Below, piece by piece: positions 1 through 5,959 of a stretch of 11,128 bases of DNA (positions are counted from its first letter, which is position 1; every line of letters starts with the position of its first letter). The position numbers and the translations under genes are program-made. A model generated the notes under the pieces. The model was not told where the DNA came from. It searched no databases and saw nothing but the letters and a program-made list of their open reading frames with translations. Source of the DNA: Stramenopiles sp. TOSAG23-3 (taxonomy: Eukaryota; Sar); NCBI GenBank assembly GCA_900128585.1, contig LT642758.1:1-11128 (forward strand), given 5' to 3'.

Positions 1-60
1 AAGTGCGACAAGACAAACAGCAAGACTAACAAAAACTTGCTCAGTACGACGAAAGTGCAT
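1..60 (-). CDS. Possible 5' end of a secreted or membrane protein gene (partial, leaves left edge)
   Basis: On the minus strand an ATG at 60 opens a frame that stays open to the window edge (20 codons). The peptide has a short basic start (MHFRRTEQ) followed by a hydrophobic run (VFVSLAVCLVAL), the layout of a signal peptide or signal anchor. A second in-frame ATG lies upstream at 114, with an in-frame stop at 145-147 before it. I prefer 60 because the start at 114 would put 26 mostly polar residues ahead of the hydrophobic core. GC content drops just upstream, as at the other gene starts here. A competing plus-strand frame is open over 2-205, so the call is tentative. If right, this gene is divergent from the secreted proline-rich gene at 1135. 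Function cannot be read from 20 residues. Confidence 0.35.
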   Translation of the reverse strand, partial: MHFRRTEQVFVSLAVCLVAL

Positions 61-114
61 TAACCGACGACAACGGTCTCCCGACGGGAGAAGAAGGGTC
101 GGCCTGATCCGCAT

Positions 115-1134
115 GAAAGTCAATAGACAGTTCGAACCGTGCGTTTACAAGCGTATAACACAAGGGTTAAATTCAACGCTGCCGTTTGAAAATATTGCTA
201 ATTGAAAATGTGGGAACGACGAATGTGAACCAAGTGTTGTTCGCTCCTTTTGGTGTTTCATTCCTTCATTTGTTCCCCTCCCTATAACATTGCATGATCA
301 ATTTGATTGGATTGATAACTGATCAAAAAAGGAACGAAAGAAAGAAACCATTAATATAACGTTTTCTTCTTTCTTAATTTAAATTATAATGCAAACATTT
401 TATACTATGTTAAAGTTACAGAATATAAACTATTGTTTGTTACAATAAATGTAAATTATGTTTTTATTAAAATCATCATTTCTTATCGATGCCCCCCCCT
501 CCACTTTCTTTAATTTTGTGTTGTTCTCCTGACTTCGTTATTTTAATTTAATTTACCTTTTAATTCAAATATATAGTGATCGTATAAAATCATAAATAGT
601 TTTGTTTTTAATAGTACAATACATTTAAATGTACATAAAACCGTACAGCATTGATACTTATTCTAATAGGAATTCGTCCATTGTATTCTAATAGGTAAAC
701 CTATATTATTGTGGTGTATACTGTGTTAATAGTGTGTTTTGTTTTTTATTATTATATAGGTATATCATTATAATACTACATATAATTTATACTTCTATAG
801 AAACGATGTTTGTGTTTCTTTTTATACCGAAGAAGAAGGCAAAAGCAAAAGGGGGGGGGGGCTTGGCTTGGGGTGGGGGCTGCGGGGAGGATTGACCGAC
901 CACTGAAGAAATTAACTCAGTTAGTAATGTATTTAAACCATTAGGCCTCTCTTTCGTTGGTAAAATGTTGGTTTAAATGATTCGACAGTCGTTTGAAATA
1001 AGAACGATACAGTGCTTGTGCAATTGAAACGAAGACGTGAATAAGCAACCACGAAACGTTTGGTTGAAGCAATTTGCTCAGACCGTTGCTTATTTGCGCT
1101 TCTCTTTGGGCAGAACAAAAGAGTACATCGGGCA
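115..1134. other. AT-rich intergenic region, probably divergent promoter
   Basis: I see no convincing gene here. The stretch 240-840 is strongly AT-rich with homopolymers, including eight C at 492-499. A 12-bp direct repeat (TATTCTAATAGG) occurs at 659-670 and 684-695. A G-rich block follows at 851-890 and is listed separately. From about 940 composition rises toward coding values, consistent with a 5' leader of the gene at 1135. The region separates a probable minus-strand start at 60 from a plus-strand start at 1135, so it probably holds both promoters. No tRNA or rRNA signature was found. Confidence 0.5.
851..890 (+). promoter_or_regulatory. G-rich tract with G-quadruplex potential
   Basis: The plus strand carries G runs at 851-861 (eleven G), 870-873, 875-879 and 884-887. 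Only 1 and 4 bases separate the later runs, and 8 bases separate the first two. This meets the usual runs-of-three-or-more pattern for an intramolecular G-quadruplex, and the eleven-G run could supply more than one strand. It lies about 245 bp upstream of the ATG at 1135 and on that gene's coding strand, within otherwise very AT-rich DNA. A promoter or leader role is inference; a simple homopolymer expansion is the alternative. Confidence 0.4.
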
Positions 1135-1695
1135 ATGACGTTTGAGGTCAACCGCCGTGGCGTAGTAACGCGGGCGTTTGTGTCCGCGGTTATTTTTCTG
1201 AGCGTTCGGTGTACTTTGGCAAGTAATTTTAGGGGCAGGGTGGCAGCGAGTGCAGTTGGGAATAGCAAGAACCCAAACTGGGGGAGTTCGGGTGAAAAAT
1301 ACCCAGAACTGAAGAAAAGCGATGCCGTCTTAGAAAACGACGTCGCGGTTGGGGAGTTCCAGAAATATGATGACCCCCGAAAGCCTCCTGGATGGATACA
1401 TTTGAAGCACATGCTAACGCCTGGTTTGCCGGAAACGCCTCCACCGCCCCCACCTCAGCAGCCCCCTCCAGTCTCAACGAATAATTACAATGCAATGAAC
1501 CCATATGCAGGCGGTTGGATGCCCCAGATATATCTCCGACACTCTGGTATGGGAAACGAATATAGTAATTTTGCTCAACCGTCCACGGCCCAGCTAGCCA
1601 TGAACCGGGTTCCCTTTCACCCAAATGCGCAACCTTACCCAATGGCGAACGGCCATTTTTACACACTTTTGTCATTGCAAGAAAAGAGGTCTTGA
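1135..1695 (+). CDS. Small secreted or surface proline-rich protein, family not recognised
   Basis: 186 residues ending in TGA. I start at the ATG at 1135; the open frame extends back to 1060, but only through a TTG. The N-terminus reads as a signal peptide: basic residues at 7-13, a hydrophobic core at about 14-28 (AFVSAVIFLSV), and a likely cleavage near residue 29-30. The remainder is polar and low in secondary-structure-forming residues. Six consecutive prolines start the proline-rich stretch at 102-112 (PPPPPPQQPPP), and the C-terminal 75 residues are rich in Asn, Gln, Pro, Tyr and Met. No catalytic motif or second hydrophobic segment is visible, so a secreted, wall-associated or organelle-targeted protein is possible. 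It converges on the coiled-coil gene at 1891-2505 with a 195-bp gap. Antisense frames overlap it, but the signal-peptide start favours this strand. Confidence 0.6.
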   Translation: MTFEVNRRGVVTRAFVSAVIFLSVRCTLASNFRGRVAASAVGNSKNPNWGSSGEKYPELKKSDAVLENDVAVGEFQKYDDPRKPPGWIHLKHMLTPGLPETPPPPPPQQPPPVSTNNYNAMNPYAGGWMPQIYLRHSGMGNEYSNFAQPSTAQLAMNRVPFHPNAQPYPMANGHFYTLLSLQEKRS

Positions 1696-1890
1696 ATTAA
1701 GGGGGGTTAATTGCACAGTATGACCTTTTGCCTTTTGTTATGTGTGCTCTATTTATACCGTACTGATAAATCTCTAGAAATTTAAATGATTATTACGGTT
1801 AAAACGGTTGATAATACGGACGGGTTAGAATTACACATTTTTGTGAGGTGGATTCAAGGCTACAAATAACAATTGCCTAACGGTGCAACT

Positions 1891-2505
1891 TTATACACCT
1901 TTTTCATCTCCTTCGTATCTCACAAGCTTTTCAAGCAGCTGGTTTTTGTCTGCCTGCAGACTGGCAATTATCGCCCTAAACCTCTTTTCTTTTTTGCTGT
2001 AATCGAGGGCCATGTTTTCTAATGCGGTGTGCAGTTTAAACATTTTCGCTTTCACGAGTGAATCTTTATATGCTTTCGCCCGATTCTCAGCGTCCCGTGC
2101 CCGTTCGTTCGCCAACTGGATTGAGACATCGGCGTTCTTTTTCAGTTCTCTGACATAATCGTCTACTTCATTTTCGTTGATAAACGATAACTTTGGGGGG
2201 CTGGAGTCGTGCCTAATCTGGCCCGATTCTAGCCTAGCTAACTGTTGTCTCAACTTTTGCTCCCGCTCAAAGGCCTTCCTCAAAGCTTCCTGGCTCCTAC
2301 GCTCAAGTTCTGATGCTGTATTCCGCTGCTCTTGTAGGGCCGTCTTTAACTGAGAAATTTCAAAATCTCGGGGAGAATTTACCTCATTGTTCCTAATTCT
2401 GTCTGGACTATTGGGCGAGCCTAAGGTTGCGGCCAAGTCGGCGTTCTGGTCGCGCAAGTTGTTAATATGGTCTCCTACGGGACCATGAGGTAAACGAAAG
2501 TTCAT
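1891..2505 (-). CDS. Coiled-coil protein of unknown function
   Basis: 204 residues, ATG at 2505, stop TAA at 1891-1893. The first 47 residues are polar with several Ser-Pro pairs (residues 30-31, 33-34, 44-45), and another occurs at 102-103; these are minimal sites for proline-directed kinases. Two long charged heptad-like helices follow, at about 48-96 and 112-198, rich in Glu, Lys, Arg, Gln, Ala and Leu and broken only by the Ser-Pro-containing hinge near 98-110. There is no signal peptide, membrane segment or catalytic motif. The composition suits a cytoskeletal, centrosomal, ciliary or scaffold protein, but I recognise no family. It lies on the same strand as the kinesin-like gene, 527 bp downstream of it; a shared cytoskeletal role is speculation. 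Confidence 0.75.
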   Translation of the reverse strand: MNFRLPHGPVGDHINNLRDQNADLAATLGSPNSPDRIRNNEVNSPRDFEISQLKTALQEQRNTASELERRSQEALRKAFEREQKLRQQLARLESGQIRHDSSPPKLSFINENEVDDYVRELKKNADVSIQLANERARDAENRAKAYKDSLVKAKMFKLHTALENMALDYSKKEKRFRAIIASLQADKNQLLEKLVRYEGDEKGV

Positions 2506-2611
2506 TGTTCCTACGAAGAAAATCCGTTGCTATTGGGGTTCTTTATTTTGTGGGGGGGATAATGCTAAACTTGCACTGTTCGTGTAGTCGGTGCGTGCTG
2601 TTACACTGTGA

Positions 2612-2620
2612 CTAAATATA
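2612..2620 (-). promoter_or_regulatory. TATA-like element upstream of coiled-coil gene
   Basis: On the minus strand the segment reads TATATTTAG, inside a locally GC-richer context, 107 bp ahead of the ATG at 2505. Position and orientation suit a TATA box with a leader of roughly 75-80 nt. In DNA this AT-rich such strings arise by chance, so the support is weak. Confidence 0.2.
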
Positions 2621-2818
2621 CCCCGGTGCATTACTTGCCAAGCCCGAGTTGATGACAGCAAAAGTAGTCGAAGTCAGCAAGTCCTTGTTGTCGATTGCAA
2701 CAACAACAAAAAATGATGAGAAGGAGGAAGGTGGTGTGGTTTTGGTTTGGTGATATTGTGTGTATGATGGTTCGGTTGGATTTTTTCAACAAGGTTTTAT
2801 TAAAGAAGAAGATGAAGC

Positions 2819-2838
2819 ATTGTATTGTATTGTATTGT
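2819..2838. repeat. Pentanucleotide microsatellite (ATTGT)4
   Basis: Four perfect consecutive ATTGT units lie in the G/T-biased part of the spacer. This is a simple repeat with no further signal, likely in the 3' flank of the kinesin-like gene or the leader of the coiled-coil gene. Confidence 0.85.
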
Positions 2839-2966
2839 CCTGCTGTGATGGTGGTGTGCGTTTTAAATACCACACTGCACTACTAGACTGAAAAAAATTT
2901 GAAACATTTGTTTATTTATAAATAATACATTATTACACCCTCATACGACTAGGTATTTAATATGAT

Positions 2967-3034
2967 ACAAAGTTCACCCTTTTGTTACCTTGGTATTACT
3001 ACAAAGTACACCCTTTTGTAACCTTGGTATTACT
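2967..3034. repeat. 34-bp tandem duplication at the 3' end of the kinesin-like gene
   Basis: Two adjacent 34-bp units, 2967-3000 and 3001-3034, differ at only two positions, each a T/A change. Each unit begins ACAAAGT and ends GGTATTACT. The second unit runs two bases into the stop codon at 3033-3035, and the first repeats the same CTA string at 2999-3001. A weaker third copy may lie at about 2934-2958 (shared ACACCCT and GGTATT). It looks like a recent local duplication in the 3' untranslated region. Confidence 0.9.
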
Positions 3035-5204
3035 AAAAAAAGGCAACCGCAGTATTATTTTTTTCATTTTTTGTGTTTTGTTGGGTCGCAGAAGGCGGGT
3101 AAATTATTGTTTGAGATCCAACGCCCCCAAAATACATGCGAGAAGATTTGTCCAGGCATATATCATTTGCCGGCGGTGTACCGATTGTCCCACTCTGGGC
3201 GAGCCTTCTGGCTTCGATTAGTTTAGAGGGAGAATTCAACATTTGGGATAGTCGCATGGGTTTCGCCAAGATTGGCAACATGGGGCATTTTTCCCGAAGC
3301 GCGTCCTTTTCCGCTTTCTCCGCCTTTGCGGCTTGTAATTCTTCGTTTTTCCGCTTTGCTTTCGCTTTCTTTCTTGCCGCGCGCTTTTCCTTCTCTTTTT
3401 GCTTCTTCAATGCTCGCGCCATGCGCTGCTTTTCCATCTTCAGTCGAGCGACTTCCCTCTTTTCGGCGGCTACTTTCTTTGCCAAACGTTCTTCCTCCGT
3501 CTCAATTGTTTTCACCTTTTCTTTCTTTTTAACAGGTTTGCGTTTCAACATACTGTTTTCATCTAGATTTGAAGCGCGATTTGCGGTGTGTATGAAGTCA
3601 ACGGTTTGGCATGTGCGGAAAGTGGAGCGATAGTTAATAAGTGATGTAGATGCACAGGCTGCAAAGATAACCATTTGGCCCGGTTGTAACGGACCAGACA
3701 AAATCTGCGTCAGGGTTGAACTGCGTATGGGGAGGACTAGCCTAGGTTTCCCTGTAGGGAACGCATTTGATCGGGCTTTTGCCAAGCATTCTCGTAGTGA
3801 GAGTAAATTATAAAGTTCGGTAGAATCCCATTCCCCACTGTCACTATCGTCGCATTTCACAAAAAACAGTTTCCCTTTCCTTTCCAACCCCTCGGGCAAA
3901 CGATCCCCCCGGGCGTCCCAGCGATCGCTTATCCCGCCGATTGTGCATTGCACCAGGAATATCATTGAGCTGTGAGGCATATACAAAGAACGGGATAATT
4001 GCACTGCAGAGTAACACGTGTTCATACAGCTCTCGAAGTCGCGACACCTCAACGTAACCAAATCTTCAGGCCAAAATGTCTCCTCTTTGGGGTTCCAACG
4101 CATTGATTTTGGTTCTGCTGGGTTTAGCCCTAGCATGTCGTACGCGCACGGGTCATCCTCGCACACTGTCACAACTGATAGGTATACCTCTATCGCCGTT
4201 TGCTCTTGAATTAGACGGCGATTGGCCTCTCTATATATGTACCGAATAGATCTTGGGAACATCCCGTCTGTGTCATCGCCGTCGGGTATGTTTTTTGTTG
4301 CTTTCATAGTTGCCATGGCAGTGGGGTCGCCAGGAAAATTCGTGAACATTGATGACGGAACACTACTTGCCACGGACTGCCTTGATGCGGGGCGAGTCAT
4401 ATTTGTTCCCCTTGAAAGGGGTCGCTCCGTCCCTTGGGTTTGTGCTGTCCCCGGCCTCGATTGTGCTGTTCCTGGCCTGGACACTATCCCTACGCTCTCT
4501 TCTTCAATACCCTCCAGTTCCGCTTGGACGTTCGTGCCCCAATTTTCCCAAAATTCTGGCCCAAACATAGTGTATTTTTTTCCCGATCCGCGTGCACCAT
4601 GCACGATGAAAGAGCCGCAGCCCCCAGACAAAAAACTGCGTAATATTGGAGGCAGAAAACATTCATAAAACCGAGTTTGGTCGACGTAACTGCCGTACAC
4701 GCCCTGCATGCTAAACCGTGTGTATTTTTCAGCCCTCCCGTTGTCTATGTTAGGCATCAACACTTCTAGTCCATCTTCGTCGAAATGCGGGATCTCCCCG
4801 TCTCCACGAACCTCGCCTTCTTCGCCTTCTTCTTCTTCCCATAAGAGAGGGCGAAATCTGCACACTGCCCGGACGTGTAAGTTATGGTTTCCGGAGCACG
4901 AAAATATCCGCTTCGTCTCTTCCTGTTTCCCCCAAAAATTGCGCCCGAACTCGTCCTTTTTATCTCTAACTAGCTCTACCCTGATGCGACGCCGATAACG
5001 TTCCAATTGAGCTTCCGAAGGATATCCTGTTCCACGTATTTTACGGGAAACTCCATTGTTATTGCATTTTTTTTCTGGGGCACCCCTTTCCGTTTTGCCT
5101 TCCTGCTCTTTGGGAGAAGAGGGTCTGCTAGTCTCTTCCATTCCTTTTGCAGTTGTGTTCGATACGCTCTCCTCGGCTAGTGGGTTACCCCTGGAGAAGG
5201 ACAT
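3033..5204 (-). CDS. Kinesin-like protein with degenerate motor domain
   Basis: 723 residues from the ATG at 5204 (the frame opens further to a TTG at 5282, but this is the first in-frame ATG); stop TAG. Residues 1-107 are polar and low-complexity. A kinesin motor fold spans about 108-548: CRFRPL at 115-120 (the N-terminal RxRP strand), the P-loop GARGSGKKYTM at 203-213, MFPRSI at 315-320, and a late segment with LPIRSSTLTQILSG at 491-504, matching the usual VPYRDSKLTRLLQ region, followed by the FAACAS strand. Several catalytic positions are altered: the P-loop has Lys where Thr or Ser follows the invariant Lys; switch I (usually SSRSH) reads near SLYMPHSSMIF at 406-416; switch II (usually DLAGSE) reads near KCDDSDSGEW at 450-459. 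About 95 residues are inserted after the P-loop (216-310), rich in Ser, Arg and Pro. A basic coiled coil follows at about 565-640. Known degenerate kinesins act as non-motile microtubule or signalling scaffolds; that role here is inferred. Confidence 0.85.
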   Translation of the reverse strand: MSFSRGNPLAEESVSNTTAKGMEETSRPSSPKEQEGKTERGAPEKKCNNNGVSRKIRGTGYPSEAQLERYRRRIRVELVRDKKDEFGRNFWGKQEETKRIFSCSGNHNLHVRAVCRFRPLLWEEEEGEEGEVRGDGEIPHFDEDGLEVLMPNIDNGRAEKYTRFSMQGVYGSYVDQTRFYECFLPPILRSFLSGGCGSFIVHGARGSGKKYTMFGPEFWENWGTNVQAELEGIEEESVGIVSRPGTAQSRPGTAQTQGTERPLSRGTNMTRPASRQSVASSVPSSMFTNFPGDPTAMATMKATKNIPDGDDTDGMFPRSIRYIYREANRRLIQEQTAIEVYLSVVTVCEDDPCAYDMLGLNPAEPKSMRWNPKEETFWPEDLVTLRCRDFESCMNTCYSAVQLSRSLYMPHSSMIFLVQCTIGGISDRWDARGDRLPEGLERKGKLFFVKCDDSDSGEWDSTELYNLLSLRECLAKARSNAFPTGKPRLVLPIRSSTLTQILSGPLQPGQMVIFAACASTSLINYRSTFRTCQTVDFIHTANRASNLDENSMLKRKPVKKKEKVKTIETEEERLAKKVAAEKREVARLKMEKQRMARALKKQKEKEKRAARKKAKAKRKNEELQAAKAEKAEKDALREKCPMLPILAKPMRLSQMLNSPSKLIEARRLAQSGTIGTPPANDICLDKSSRMYFGGVGSQTIIYPPSATQQNTKNEKNNTAVAFF
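4440..4481 (-). repeat. 21-bp tandem repeat encoding SRPGTAQ twice
   Basis: Two adjacent 21-bp units (4440-4460 and 4461-4481) differ at three positions and encode SRPGTAQ-SRPGTAQ, residues 242-255 of the kinesin-like protein. Related RP motifs follow nearby (ERPLSRG, RPASRQS). The repeat sits in the insertion right after the P-loop and shows that this insertion grew at least partly by tandem duplication. Confidence 0.9.
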
Positions 5205-5959
5205 TTGCTGAATCTCAAACAAAATGGATAGGCTGGGATCAATAGAACGACCAACGTCGCGAAGAAAGTTCTGGTCCAGCAAACGAGAAGCAGTGCGTTG
5301 TTTACTACCACTTTTTTTTGCATAATATAATATTATAACTATAATGTCAATATATTATAATATAATAATAATAATAAATAATGATAATAATAATAATTAT
5401 AATAACATTGCCACAGCAAACAAACAATAACGGTTGCGAACGGATCATCAAAAAAATCATCGATCATCGTTTGATGAGAAGAGAATGCACAGAATACTGC
5501 ACAGCATGCCAGGACGGACTGCTCGCTGCTCGCTAGGTCAACTTTAAAATATTTACTACGGTGGGTTCATACTATTATACATACATACACAATATAATGT
5601 TATTATAGGGATGAGGGAATATAAAATATAAACACAGCATTAAATAAGTAGTTGGTAAAAAATGTACCAGGTACCGTACTGAACGAATAACAGCCAATTT
5701 GTTTTTGGTTTATTATTAATTATTATTATTAATTATTATGGATGGGGTTTCAGAAATGACGCACCACCAGTCGGCTAAACCCAATGCAACTGATGGATAC
5801 ACTGTTTAATATTGACCGTAGAATTTAGTAGAGACTACTATTGGCGGCGCCCCGGCAAAACATCTGAACGCTGCTACGCATTGACACTAAGGAAAGAACC
5901 CGCTGTACAAGATTTCTCGAGGGCAGAGGCTGTAGACAGGAGATTGCTACGCAACAGCG
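5205..5959. other. AT-rich divergent promoter region
   Basis: This separates the divergent starts of the kinesin-like gene (5204, minus) and the membrane-protein gene (5960, plus) and probably contains both promoters. It holds ATA/TAA-rich low-complexity DNA at about 5320-5405 and 5703-5740, an 8-bp inverted repeat (TCATCAAA at 5445-5452 with TTTGATGA at 5470-5477), and a GCTCGCT heptamer repeated twice at 5521-5534. Composition becomes GC-richer from about 5840, fitting the leader of the plus-strand gene. An in-frame stop at 5933-5935 precedes the ATG at 5960. The open frame over 5812-6039 starts at TTG and is not called. Confidence 0.55.

Larger units (their letters stand above)
2506..3032. 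other. Intergenic region between two minus-strand genes
   Basis: This holds the 3' flank of the kinesin-like gene and the promoter and leader of the coiled-coil gene. The part at 2690-2860 is strongly G/T-biased on the plus strand and contains four perfect ATTGT units at 2819-2838. Seven consecutive G lie at 2552-2558. The right end carries a 34-bp tandem duplication, listed separately. Short open frames on both strands begin at TTG or GTG and encode low-complexity peptides, so I do not call them genes. Confidence 0.5.

Noticed and set aside
130-137. GTTCGAAC string resembling a tRNA T-loop
   Set aside because: It is a palindrome with no flanking stem pairing, no D-arm and no anticodon arm on either strand.
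2-205. Plus-strand frame open from the left edge to TGA at 203-205 (67 codons, Arg-rich)
   Set aside because: It could be the 3' end of a gene, but it has no recognisable features. The opposite strand offers a signal-peptide-like start. Undecided; left uncalled.
1060-1134. Upstream extension of the secreted-protein frame
   Set aside because: It would begin at TTG and place about 25 extra residues before a good signal peptide; the first ATG at 1135 is the better start.
933-1412. 159-codon minus-strand open frame antisense to the secreted-protein gene
   Set aside because: It begins at an ATG but has irregular composition with scattered Cys and Phe and no domain, while the opposite strand gives a clean signal peptide and a proline-rich protein.
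1229-1675. 148-codon minus-strand open frame over the same gene
   Set aside because: Shadow of the plus-strand gene; no coherent protein features.
2631-2886. Short open frames on both strands in the G/T-biased spacer
   Set aside because: They start at GTG or TTG and encode low-complexity peptides driven by simple-sequence DNA.
5203-5282. Longer N-terminus for the kinesin-like protein (26 more residues)
   Set aside because: This extension starts at TTG; the first in-frame ATG is at 5204. An upstream exon cannot be excluded, but no splice evidence is visible.
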